Below, in pieces: positions 41,756 through 49,722 of a stretch of 53,037 nucleotides of DNA. The DNA lies in assembly GCA_017525245.1 (NCBI GenBank), contig JAFXTE010000042.1, positions 1 through 53,037 on the forward strand. Reading direction: 5' to 3'. Position 1 is the stretch's first letter, and every line of letters begins with the position of its first letter. This stretch comes from Bacteroidales bacterium. GTDB lineage: Bacteria > Bacteroidota > Bacteroidia > Bacteroidales > WCHB1-69. A model generated the notes under the pieces. That model did not search any database and was not told the origin of the DNA. It was given only the letters and a program-made list of their open reading frames with translations. The translations under genes were made by a program, and so were the position numbers.

Positions 41756-42523
41756 ATGGAAAAAACGAATCAGGATCAATATTTCAAAAAAGGGCTAAGC
41801 TTTTACGAACAAGAGGATTATCTCACCGCCATTGAGTTTTTTCAGGCGGAAATTGAAAATAGTCCCCGTAATGAAACTGCATACTTGTATCTGTCCAAGT
41901 GTTATAAGAACACTGGAAAAGAACTGGTACATAGAAAAACTTTGCATAGATTACTCTCTATCAATCCAAACAATCAAGATGCTTTGAAAGAACTATCCAT
42001 AAACTTTGGGGGTGAGAATATGTTGTACAATAAGGGAGCGTCTCTCAACACGCCAATCTATTACGGATGCGTTGATGAAAACAAACAACCCCATAAGTAT
42101 GGAACATTCATCCGACCCGATGGCACATTTTATAGCGGCTGTATGCGACATGGTACAATGTATGGTGAGGGTATCATGAAAAGTTCAAATGGAGCCGTTG
42201 TCATCTCACATTTTAACGATGATGTTGTTGAGAACGGGCTAATACTTTTGCCATGCGGCACAAAAATAGAGGGATATTTGAAAAACTCATTGCCTTGCGG
42301 GCGGTGTACGATTACTTTATCCAACGGGATAATAATAGAGGGAACGTTTCATGGATCAGAATTAGATTCCAAAGAGGAATGTACTGTAATAGATAATACA
42401 GGAAATGCTCTGACGGGGCATTTTATAAATAAGGTGTTTGTCCCGACCAATAAAGATGCCGACAGAATTGATGCCGAGCTTGTGGCAAGCATTATCAAAT
42501 GTTGGCCAAATATAAAATTCTAA
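41756..42523 (+). CDS. TPR protein with MORN-like repeats
   Basis: The 255-residue protein has two TPR units at the N-terminus (about 8-75: YFKKGLSFYEQEDYLTAIEFF, then AYLYLSKCYKNTGKE and HRLLSINPNN). MORN-like beta-repeats follow (about 110-215), such as KYGTFIRPDGTFYSG, YGEGIMKSSNG and CGTKIEGYLKN. Its TPR part is paralogous to that of the protein at 46541 (RLLSINPNN against RLLSINPDN). No signal peptide is seen, so it is probably a cytoplasmic scaffold. Confidence 0.78.
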   Translation: MEKTNQDQYFKKGLSFYEQEDYLTAIEFFQAEIENSPRNETAYLYLSKCYKNTGKELVHRKTLHRLLSINPNNQDALKELSINFGGENMLYNKGASLNTPIYYGCVDENKQPHKYGTFIRPDGTFYSGCMRHGTMYGEGIMKSSNGAVVISHFNDDVVENGLILLPCGTKIEGYLKNSLPCGRCTITLSNGIIIEGTFHGSELDSKEECTVIDNTGNALTGHFINKVFVPTNKDADRIDAELVASIIKCWPNIKF

Positions 42524-42551
42524 TTATATTGTATCTTTTATAGATCCATCA

Positions 42552-43109
42552 ATGAGTTCCGAGACCTTACAAATTGCCCTTAAACATGCCGTTGACGACC
42601 TCGGTTTTGATGTGCTTAAATCGCCGAACCTTGTAAACATTTTGGCGGATTATCACGCTTTAGATGTGCATGACCCCGTGTTGAAAGAGAAGAAGGGTGT
42701 CATCAAATCTTTGGTGGCGGAAAATTATTATGATAAGATTTCAGAATGGCGAAATAAAGCTGATACATATTGGGAAAGTAAGGACAGCGATTGGTTGAAT
42801 AGATTTTGTAATAAAACGAGTCTGAAAAGGACTGTGGTGGAGCCGATTGCTGATTCTATGAAAATTGTGGCTGGTCTCAAACAATCAATCTGTAATCAAG
42901 AAGACATCGAGGAAGAACAGAACAAAAAAGTAGATTCAGATAAACGAATCTCCGAAAAAACAATCGATCGGAAAAAAGCAATGAATCAAGAAGAAAAGGC
43001 TGTGTTTTCAGTCATTATAATTGTGTGTGTTATTTTTATAGGAGTATTGATTTCACTTATAGGGCTTCTTGCTGTTTTGGGCATTTTTTTACGGAATTAT
43101 CCCTTTTAG
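42552..43109 (+). CDS. Small membrane protein sharing the island-specific N-terminal domain; 3' end altered by an IS
   Basis: The 185-residue protein has the same ~70-residue N-terminal domain as the protein at 37005, a charged linker and a C-terminal transmembrane helix (about 150-178). The transposon at 43092 is inserted within its last codons: the final residues RNYPF and the stop (43107-43109) are read from the transposon end. Removing the transposon and one copy of the 8-bp duplication puts a TGA directly after IFL, so the original protein was probably 180 residues long. The insertion is therefore nearly neutral for this gene but may separate the downstream genes from their promoter. Confidence 0.75.
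   Translation: MSSETLQIALKHAVDDLGFDVLKSPNLVNILADYHALDVHDPVLKEKKGVIKSLVAENYYDKISEWRNKADTYWESKDSDWLNRFCNKTSLKRTVVEPIADSMKIVAGLKQSICNQEDIEEEQNKKVDSDKRISEKTIDRKKAMNQEEKAVFSVIIIVCVIFIGVLISLIGLLAVLGIFLRNYPF
43084..43091. repeat. Target-site duplication, left
   Basis: TTTTTTTA, identical to 45488-45495. Eight bases is the duplication length expected for IS1595-family elements. Confidence 0.85.
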
Positions 43110-43162
43110 TCTTGTAAACCAAATTCACAATAAGTTGAATTGAGAAATACGTAGCAAACACT

Positions 43163-44020
43163 TTACCTTTGTGGTGGCAATGGTTTTGCTTTCATTGTGC
43201 GTAGATATGATATAGCAGATGGAGGTATTTCGGTTGTCGTATATATACCTTTCGGTTCGTTTATATCATAATAAAAGTGTGTCAATTCATTCAGTTTTTT
43301 CAAATCTACGACAAATATCGCATAAATATCCGTTAAATTTGGTATGTTCTTTTTTGCTGCTTGACCATAAAGAGAATCCACCAATGCTTGCAAGTCTTCT
43401 TCGGTCGCTGTACCTTCAGACAAGAAAACACGTTCTTCTGAATATTGATATTCGGGATTGTCATTTGATGGTTTCAATCCATTCTTTAGGATTTTCTCTT
43501 TGAAAATGACGGGGGCTGCGTGATAAACAATATCAGATTCGGCATAAATTGTCTCCGTCACATCATCTGGTTTACTTGGTTCAAAACGCATATCAATCCA
43601 CTTTCTTTTCTTACGGTCAACAAGTAAATTTTTGTCAGTTGGTTTGCTTCTGAAAAAACCAAGTGTTCTCATAGATTCTTCTATTATCTCAATGTTGTTG
43701 TCGGTTACTGCGATAAGCAATGCCGCATACAAACCGTGATTTCCCTCTACAATAACAAACTGTTCTTCACTTATCGGAAATGTTGATGTGATTATATCTT
43801 TTACTTTGGTTATCTGTTCCAAATAATCTGTACCTTCACAAACACGCCTCGTTGACAACGGATGTCTGTGGTCTATTTTGAGTAAATACGGATTATACCG
43901 TTTCCATCCTTTGTCAAGTATTGACATAGGAATCTTTTCCAAATCAAAAATATCATCTTTTGTGTTTTCCTTTCCGATATATGATTCTTTAATAAATTCT
44001 TCAGAGGTTTTTATTTTCAT
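43163..44020 (-). CDS. Transposon passenger gene, possibly ADP-ribosyltransferase-like
   Basis: The 285-residue protein is not firmly recognised. The C-terminal part reads YHAAPVIFKEKILKNGLKPS (about 170-189), then YSEERVFLSEG (about 197-207) and IFVVDLKKL (about 234-242), then GIYTTTEIPPSAI (about 258-270). The order H-x-A, I-xx-GL-x-P, R-V-F/Y-L and a late E/P-rich strand resembles KptA/ART-type ADP-ribosyltransferase folds. The N-terminal half has a WKRYNPYLLKIDHRHPLS stretch and EGNHGLYAALLIA. It could be a toxin-like cargo. The fold call is an inference from motif order only. Confidence 0.4.
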   Translation of the reverse strand: MKIKTSEEFIKESYIGKENTKDDIFDLEKIPMSILDKGWKRYNPYLLKIDHRHPLSTRRVCEGTDYLEQITKVKDIITSTFPISEEQFVIVEGNHGLYAALLIAVTDNNIEIIEESMRTLGFFRSKPTDKNLLVDRKKRKWIDMRFEPSKPDDVTETIYAESDIVYHAAPVIFKEKILKNGLKPSNDNPEYQYSEERVFLSEGTATEEDLQALVDSLYGQAAKKNIPNLTDIYAIFVVDLKKLNELTHFYYDINEPKGIYTTTEIPPSAISYLRTMKAKPLPPQR

Positions 44021-44114
44021 AAATCACGCTTTTCCTATATTTATAAACCGATTTAGCACGCAGCAAAATACAAAAAATCACTCGTATAAATATTGAAAAT
44101 ATAAATTTGAAACT

Positions 44115-44447
44115 ATGACACACATTAAGAGAATTGACGAAATGGCAAATACACAGCAAAACAACTTGTTTGATGCGGTGAAAAACGAATTGACAATAGG
44201 TATGCCATATAACGATGCTGCAAATATATTAAGAAAACACGGTTTATTGTTATCCGAATACGGCAATGTACAATATAACAAACAAGACCATTGTTATGCG
44301 GAATATAATTTGACTGGTGAACGTGGACAATGCCCCAAAATTGTTTTGTATTACACATTTGTGAAAGTACCAAATAAACGTGATTCTTGGGTTGCTGGTG
44401 ATACTTATGACATCGAATTTTATGCGGAAGACGGTGTTATTGAATAA
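44115..44447 (+). CDS. Transposon passenger gene, unrecognised small protein
   Basis: The 110-residue protein (or 101 residues if the second ATG at 44142 is used) has no recognised family. Its first half is helical (GMPYNDAANILRKHGLLL) and its second half is beta-rich (KIVLYYTFVKVPNK, TYDIEFYAED). It is divergent from the ART-like gene, with 94 bases between them, and sits inside the transposon, so it may be a partner or immunity factor. Its stop is three bases from the transposase stop (convergent). Confidence 0.55.
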   Translation: MTHIKRIDEMANTQQNNLFDAVKNELTIGMPYNDAANILRKHGLLLSEYGNVQYNKQDHCYAEYNLTGERGQCPKIVLYYTFVKVPNKRDSWVAGDTYDIEFYAEDGVIE

Positions 44448-44450
44448 TAT

Positions 44451-45383
44451 CTATGCTGCAATACCTTTAATTCCCAACCCGACCAAGTGCGTCCAAGCAC
44501 TTTCAATGTCACGGTGGTTGAGGCGATAGCAAAACTCGTCAACATACTCTTGCAGGTGCTTAACCGAAACGTGGTGGTATATCCCGTACACACCACGTTT
44601 TAATATTGCCCAACAACTCTCAATGCCGTTGGTATGCTTGCCGTCACCGAGCGAATAGGTCATACTGTGGTCAACCTTGATGTGGACATATTTCTTCTCG
44701 GTATTGCCGTCCAATATACCATAACTGCTTAATTGGTCGGTCATAACGGTTGTGTCCTTCTTACAAACCTCATCCAAAATGCTTAACAACTGTTTGCCGC
44801 TCAACTTCTTGCCCTCCTTGTTAGGCATAGCAATAACGGCGTGAATCCTGCCGCTGCTGCGCTCAAGAACCCCGACAACGGGTGTTTTGTTTGTTCCCCT
44901 GCCACGCTTGCTTTTCTTGGTCTTCTTTCCCTTGTGGGTGTTTTCTTTACGAGGTTTGCCACCCACATAGGTTTCGTCAATCTCCACAATCGCCTCAAAA
45001 GCGTTCTTGTGGGTTTCAGTACCCATTGCCGTTCTAATCAACCGCAACATCCTAAACGCACCCTTGTAGGACTTCATACCCAACTCCCTTTGCAGTTGCA
45101 GTCCGCTTATGCCTTTGCGGGCGATAAGCACGAGGTTTATGGCGAACAACCACATACGAATATCAAGGTGTGTATGCTCAAAGATAGTCCCCGTAAGGGC
45201 GGAGAACTCGCTTTTGCAGTTATTGCAGTAAAGGTTGCGGTGGTTGTAGCGTTGGTGGTAGATTTTGCGGTGTACGCACCCGCATTTCGGGCATACATAC
45301 CCGTCCTTGTACTTGGTCTCAACGATGAAATCTATCGCATCGTTCTCGGTCGGAAATCTCTTGAAAAAATCGAACTGGTTCAT
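44451..45383 (-). CDS. IS1595-family transposase
   Basis: The 310-residue transposase has an N-terminal zinc ribbon (CPKCGC and CNNCKSEF, about 30-61) and a DDE-type ISXO2-like catalytic domain with EIDETYVGG (about 132-140), TDQLSSYG (near 213-220) and NGIESCWAILKRGVYG (near 250-265), where Asn/Glu completes the acid triad. The frame is uninterrupted and both ends of the element are present, so it may be active. Confidence 0.95.
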   Translation of the reverse strand: MNQFDFFKRFPTENDAIDFIVETKYKDGYVCPKCGCVHRKIYHQRYNHRNLYCNNCKSEFSALTGTIFEHTHLDIRMWLFAINLVLIARKGISGLQLQRELGMKSYKGAFRMLRLIRTAMGTETHKNAFEAIVEIDETYVGGKPRKENTHKGKKTKKSKRGRGTNKTPVVGVLERSSGRIHAVIAMPNKEGKKLSGKQLLSILDEVCKKDTTVMTDQLSSYGILDGNTEKKYVHIKVDHSMTYSLGDGKHTNGIESCWAILKRGVYGIYHHVSVKHLQEYVDEFCYRLNHRDIESAWTHLVGLGIKGIAA

Positions 45384-45487
45384 ACTCTTTGATTTTGAAT
45401 ACGTTGCAAAGGTACGAACTCTTTAGACACGACTATGATTTTTGCTATTAGCAGAAATCCGTTACAAGACTAAAAGGGATAATTCCG

Positions 45488-45495
45488 TTTTTTTA
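45488..45495. repeat. Target-site duplication, right
   Basis: TTTTTTTA, matching 43084-43091. The next three bases (TGA) restore the original stop codon of the gene at 42552. Confidence 0.85.
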
Positions 45496-45541
45496 TGATT
45501 AGTTAGGTGGTAAACGTTAAAAATTCAGATTTAGATTTGTT

Positions 45542-46498
45542 ATGAAAAAGAAAAACATCGTGATTTTAGGAAATGGCTTTGACCTTGATTTAGGATTGAG
45601 AACATCCTTTAGAGATTATCTTAGTTCCAGCATTCATGCGGAATTTAGCGTAAACACTGCCACCTTTCAAAAGATAGAGGACAAAGACAAGTGGGGTGAC
45701 ATCGAAGGTGTTTTAAGGGAATCAATATTGGACGCTTTAAAAAGTAACGTTGATGATATAGATAAGGATATTAATGTGACATGGAACATGATCCGAAAAG
45801 GATGGGGTGTTTATTTGCCCAAATATATCGAAACTGTTCAGAATATATTAAAAATCGAACACGACTATTTAGTTAAAGAAAAATTTTTTGACGACTTTCC
45901 AATTAGGAAGAAATCATGTGCCTATTTGTTGGCAAGAAAAATTAAGAATTGGGATTCCGTATATTCTTTTAATTATACAAATCCAACAGATATTCTATTT
46001 GGAGAACGATCCAGTGATATTAACTTTATTCATGGGGAACTTACTCTTCGCAAACAAACACAATTTGAAGCTCATTTGATAGATAAATATCTTGCTTTAG
46101 GAGTTGATTACAAAAGAATGAATGAAGAAATACGAAAGAGAGAACTTCTTTCTCCAATAATGAAGTTAGCTTTTATGGAAACAGATTCTTTTCGCGATGG
46201 CTTGAACAAAGCTATGAAGAGCGCAAAGAATATCATTTTTTTCGGTCATTCTATGTCAATCACTGATTCCGATTATTTTGAGGACTTTTTTCATGGAGTC
46301 ATAGAAGGCTTGATTGTGGACAAGAGCTTTTTCTTTATCACAAAGGATTCTAATGGCTTGTCTGATATAAAAGAACACATGAGTGAATGGGAAATAGATT
46401 TTGACAAACTAAACAATTCTGGCAATCAGGTTTTTGAAATTTTTACAGATAATGGCGTTGAGGATGAGGACTTCAAAAGATGTCTTGATATGTTATGA
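45542..46498 (+). CDS. AbiH-family protein
   Basis: The 318-residue protein starts with IVILGNGFDLDLGLRTSFRDYL (about 6-27), the AbiH nucleotide-binding-like opening GNGFD. It continues with YSFNYTNPTDIL (about 141-152), INFIHGEL (about 160-167) and IIFFGHSMSITDSDYF (about 233-248). This is the full motif set of AbiH, an abortive phage-infection protein distantly shaped like SIR2. Before the transposon arrived, it followed the gene at 42552 by about 45 bases, so it was part of the same operon. Its biochemical activity is not known. Confidence 0.88.
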   Translation: MKKKNIVILGNGFDLDLGLRTSFRDYLSSSIHAEFSVNTATFQKIEDKDKWGDIEGVLRESILDALKSNVDDIDKDINVTWNMIRKGWGVYLPKYIETVQNILKIEHDYLVKEKFFDDFPIRKKSCAYLLARKIKNWDSVYSFNYTNPTDILFGERSSDINFIHGELTLRKQTQFEAHLIDKYLALGVDYKRMNEEIRKRELLSPIMKLAFMETDSFRDGLNKAMKSAKNIIFFGHSMSITDSDYFEDFFHGVIEGLIVDKSFFFITKDSNGLSDIKEHMSEWEIDFDKLNNSGNQVFEIFTDNGVEDEDFKRCLDML

Positions 46499-46540
46499 TA
46501 TAGAGTCATTATTTATGAGTGAAACGTCTAATTTTAAAAT

Positions 46541-47374
46541 ATGGACAAATTGAAACAAATTGATGGATGCCCCGGTGAAGACTATTTCGCCATGGGTGTT
46601 GACGATTTCGAGAATGGGGATTTCAAACGAGCTATGGAATTTTTCCAAGCTGCTATTGAACAGAATCCGTATTTGGAGCAAGCCTATCTGAAGCTTGCAG
46701 AGGTCTATTTTTCTCTTAACGACGAAAGGAATGCAAAGAAAACACTTTATAGGTTGTTGAGCATAAATCCAGACAATAGTCATGCACAAAAACTGTTGCG
46801 CCCATCCCCAAAAGGTTCAAATCTCTGTGTAGACAAAGTAGAGACCGTCAATTCAGAAATCACCTCTACCAAAAGTAAAGCTCCACTTACAGCTGTGATA
46901 GCTAAAGCTGGCAGTTTGTCTGACACACGGCTTGACATTAATAAAACATATTTGATAGACCTTCCCGATGGAAACAAAATATACTTGGATGTTTTTACTT
47001 CGTATCGTGATAAAAATAAACGTTATTTTGGTAAAATTGTAAGATATTATCAAAGACCCCAAGGTGATTTGAGCATACCATCGTCGGTCCTCATCAAGGG
47101 CAACCACATAACCATTACTCAAATCAGCTCACATGCTTTTAGTTTTTGTGACAAATTAATAAGTGTTGAGATTCCTCCGACTGTAACGATAATTGGAGAT
47201 TATGCTTTTCCAGATTCTGCACTTCAAAAGGTTACGTTTTTGGGTGAATGGCCTCCCAAAATTGAACTATTTACATTCGGTGGTCATCAAACTATTATTC
47301 AATTCTTCGTTCCCGAACCATATATTCAAAATTACCAAAAATATCTTCCTCGTTATACATTAATTCCTTTTTAA
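46541..47374 (+). CDS. TPR protein with BspA-type leucine-rich repeat end
   Basis: The 277-residue protein has an N-terminal pair of TPR units (about 12-85) paralogous to the protein at 41756. After a linker, there is a beta-rich segment (about 145-200) and BspA/LRR_5-type repeats: ITQISSHAFSFCDKLISVEIP and VTIIGDYAFPDSALQKVTFLG (about 195-240), ending EPYIQNYQKYLPRYTLIPF. No signal peptide is seen. The two TPR paralogues bracket the transposon and AbiH gene. It ends two bases before the next gene. Confidence 0.8.
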   Translation: MDKLKQIDGCPGEDYFAMGVDDFENGDFKRAMEFFQAAIEQNPYLEQAYLKLAEVYFSLNDERNAKKTLYRLLSINPDNSHAQKLLRPSPKGSNLCVDKVETVNSEITSTKSKAPLTAVIAKAGSLSDTRLDINKTYLIDLPDGNKIYLDVFTSYRDKNKRYFGKIVRYYQRPQGDLSIPSSVLIKGNHITITQISSHAFSFCDKLISVEIPPTVTIIGDYAFPDSALQKVTFLGEWPPKIELFTFGGHQTIIQFFVPEPYIQNYQKYLPRYTLIPF

Positions 47375-47376
47375 TT

Positions 47377-48471
47377 ATGAGTACCTGTAAATACTGTGGA
47401 CAAAAAGCCGGACTCTTTTCCGACTGTCATAACGAATGCGAAGCGAAACATGCCCAAGGGCTTGTGCGGTTACGTACGCTCATGGACGATTATTTCCGTA
47501 ATCCCAACGGGGTCACAACTATTCTCCAAGAATACCAACAGTTGGTTAAGGAACATTACCTGAACAGAGAGGATATTGCAAATATTGCGGGAGCGGCTAT
47601 CGACCGATACGCTGATTCGCTGCACAGACCGTTCTCCGCGTCAATCTTGCAAATAGTCTCGCAGTTCCTGATCCAGTTCAAAGTGTCTTATTCCGACGCA
47701 AACCAATCAGGGGCAATAACACGGTTGTCGCAGAAAATCATCAAGGGACATATCGCCGACTATTTCACTGGTGCCATTGACATTGCCCAAATGCAAGGAC
47801 GTATTCACAAAGTCATCAGTTCGTTTCCCATTTTGCCAGACGACATCAACGAGACCTATCAGTATATGCTCAACAAGGCTGCCGACAACTTTTTGAAAGA
47901 TGGTCAATTGTCTGGACAAGAGGAACATCTTTTGAACCAGTACATGGCTGCACTGAATATTCAAGTCCAGAATCTGCCAGTTAAGTATCAGAGCGGAAGC
48001 ATCACTAGAATTGCACAAAACAGCATCTTAAACAATATACAAGCCGGCAATCTACCAAATCAACCTTCAATGCTGCCTATCGTGTTGGGTAAAGGTGAGT
48101 CCTTGCTTTGGACATATAACAATGTGACATTGTATCAGGAAAAGATAGAAAAAGAGTATGTTGGCCGTCATAATGGTGTCAGTGTTCGCGTAATCAAAGG
48201 AGTAACTTTGCGCACGGGTAAAATGAAAGGGAAGCCAGTAGAACATAGTTACATGAACAACATGGGAACAGGGGAGCTTTATGTGACCAACAAGCATCTG
48301 ATTTTCCAATCCCCAACAAAAGCCGTCAAAGTGCCCTTCGCAAAACTGATAGGCATCACTCCTTATACAGATGGGATTGAGGTTCACAAAGAAGGCGATG
48401 CAAAACGGTTGGTGTTGCAAGGCTTCGACAGTTGGTTTGTGATGTGTCTGCTCCAAATTGTCAATCAATAG
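47377..48471 (+). CDS. Zinc-ribbon protein with PH-like C-terminal domain
   Basis: The 364-residue protein opens with a zinc ribbon (CKYCGQKAGLFSDCHNEC, about 4-21). A long all-helical middle (about 25-225) contains two similar segments of about 60-70 residues each (SGAITRLSQKIIKG and SGSITRIAQNSILNN), suggesting an internal duplication reminiscent of TerB-like helical domains. The C-terminal ~110 residues (TGELYVTNKHLIFQSP, VPFAKLIGITPYTDGIEVH) look like a bacterial PH/GRAM-like domain. It ends the one-direction cluster. Confidence 0.65.
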   Translation: MSTCKYCGQKAGLFSDCHNECEAKHAQGLVRLRTLMDDYFRNPNGVTTILQEYQQLVKEHYLNREDIANIAGAAIDRYADSLHRPFSASILQIVSQFLIQFKVSYSDANQSGAITRLSQKIIKGHIADYFTGAIDIAQMQGRIHKVISSFPILPDDINETYQYMLNKAADNFLKDGQLSGQEEHLLNQYMAALNIQVQNLPVKYQSGSITRIAQNSILNNIQAGNLPNQPSMLPIVLGKGESLLWTYNNVTLYQEKIEKEYVGRHNGVSVRVIKGVTLRTGKMKGKPVEHSYMNNMGTGELYVTNKHLIFQSPTKAVKVPFAKLIGITPYTDGIEVHKEGDAKRLVLQGFDSWFVMCLLQIVNQ

Positions 48472-48502
48472 GTGTTTTAACACTGTGAAACTATTCGTCA
48501 AT

Positions 48503-49297
48503 ATGTTAACAATCATCCAAAGAAGTAATCTATACTTGCTCTTGATTACGTCGTTATTCATTACTTGTGCGCCACCTAATCGGCCACATCCGTTAATGGA
48601 CATGCAACAGCCCGGGAATCGAAATGAAAGATGGCAATCCTCAACTATTATTCATTATACAGGATACACCGTCTCTTACAACCCCGAAACTCTCCAACCT
48701 GATTGGGTATCCTATACCTTGACGGCGGAGCAGGTTGAGCAGACAAAACACACTCCCAAAATCCCACGATATTTCATGCCAGACCCGAACCTGGATCTTC
48801 CCCAAGCCACTAATGAAGATTACAGTGGTTCAGGTTGGGTGAGAGGACACATGGCACGCCGGCAGGATATGAAATGGTCTGAACAGGCGGTAAAAGAAAG
48901 CGACTATTTCACCAATATCTGCCCGCAGAACAAGGAGATGAATAATGGTATTTGGCATCAGATTGAGAATATGGCTCGGAGATTGGCCGTCAGCTACGAT
49001 TCTGTACAGATTGTTTGCGGGCCAATATTCGTTTCCAAAACACCTGAAACTATAGGCCCAAATCGAGTTCAGATTCCCGACAGCTTCTTCAAAGCCTTCC
49101 TCATCAAACACCAAGACGCCTATCATACCATAGCCTTTATCTGCCCCAACAATCCCGATTCCGTAACCGTCGTTGGAACTGCCCGGTCAGTGAACACTGT
49201 GGAATCTTTCACGGGTTACGATTTCTTTGGTTTCTTGGATGATGACGTGGAAGAAACCGTCGAAAATGAGGTTGAGGTCGGGCTTTGGGTGCATTGA
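48503..49297 (+). CDS. Exported DNA/RNA non-specific endonuclease (NUC1 family)
   Basis: The ATG at 48503 was chosen over a TTG at 48458 that overlaps the previous gene. The 264-residue protein has a hydrophobic N-terminus (YLLLITSLFITC) with a weak lipobox at Cys22. The endonuclease core reads VRGHMARRQDMKW (His in place of the family DRGH, about 113-125), FTNICPQNKEMNNGIW (about 138-153, metal-binding Asn) and ENMARRLA. Enzymes of this type degrade nucleic acid outside the cytoplasm. An internally deleted copy lies at 51247. Confidence 0.82.
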   Translation: MLTIIQRSNLYLLLITSLFITCAPPNRPHPLMDMQQPGNRNERWQSSTIIHYTGYTVSYNPETLQPDWVSYTLTAEQVEQTKHTPKIPRYFMPDPNLDLPQATNEDYSGSGWVRGHMARRQDMKWSEQAVKESDYFTNICPQNKEMNNGIWHQIENMARRLAVSYDSVQIVCGPIFVSKTPETIGPNRVQIPDSFFKAFLIKHQDAYHTIAFICPNNPDSVTVVGTARSVNTVESFTGYDFFGFLDDDVEETVENEVEVGLWVH

Positions 49298-49508
49298 TTG
49301 TCGTGCCAATTTCGAACTGTTGCCGGATTGCCCGGATATGAATGATGAGAGTGTCTTTGATGAAGATTGACGGTTTTTATCTGTACATCAGAAATAACGA
49401 TGAGTTTTGCGCTATTTGTGCATCATAAAAGTTCTCCAAATACATTGTCATTCAAAATGTTTTATGTATTTTTGCAGTGTTCTCAGTATATGTGAAAATG
49501 ATGCAAAA
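49298..49508. other. Spacer with coding remnant and promoter
   Basis: The frame after the endonuclease stop reads DCRANFELLPDCPDMNDESV and then stops, and may be a fragment of a lost gene. A TTG at 49445 and a -7 box TATTTTTG at 49467-49474 have correct spacing and precede the small frame at 49509. Confidence 0.4.
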
Positions 49509-49653
49509 ATGAATAAAACAATCGTCATCGCAGGCAAGGATTATCCTTTGGAAAGCATTGGTTGGACAACAGTGGGACATTGGAGAAAACGACGTGAACA
49601 ACGATCCTAATGTTTTGCGTGATGAGATCTTTGAACAAGAGTTGCTTACGTAA
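49509..49653 (+). pseudogene. Short broken gene
   Basis: The frame MNKTIVIAGKDYPLESIGWT runs for 33 codons and stops at 49608-49610. The +1 frame over the second half reads LVGQQWDIGENDVNNDPNVL and on to EQELLT with a stop at 49651-49653. Both pieces look protein-like, so a frameshifted gene of about 48 residues or a larger decayed gene is likely. No family is recognised. Confidence 0.4.
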
Positions 49654-49670
49654 AAAATCGTTTTTTTTTG

Positions 49671-49707
49671 AATTTGTCGCAAAAATATTGTATTTTTGCG
49701 ACAAATT
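49671..49707. promoter_or_regulatory. Perfect 17-bp inverted repeat overlapping the abiEi promoter
   Basis: Arms 49671-49687 and 49691-49707 are perfectly complementary around TTG. The right arm contains the -7 box TATTTTTG (49691-49698), 24 bases before the abiEi start codon. A repressor bound here would block transcription, which fits negative autoregulation by AbiEi-type antitoxins. Confidence 0.75.
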
Positions 49708-49722
49708 TTTAATGTAAATAAT

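Larger units (their letters stand above)
43092..45487. mobile_element. IS1595-family transposon with two passenger genes
   Basis: The element is 2396 bp. Its ends are perfect 26-bp inverted repeats (43092-43117 and 45462-45487) starting CGGAATTATCCC, flanked by the 8-bp duplication TTTTTTTA. It carries an IS1595-type transposase (44451-45383) and two further genes (43163-44020 and 44115-44447). Intact ends, duplication and transposase suggest a recent insertion. IS1595 elements with passenger genes are known. Confidence 0.92.
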
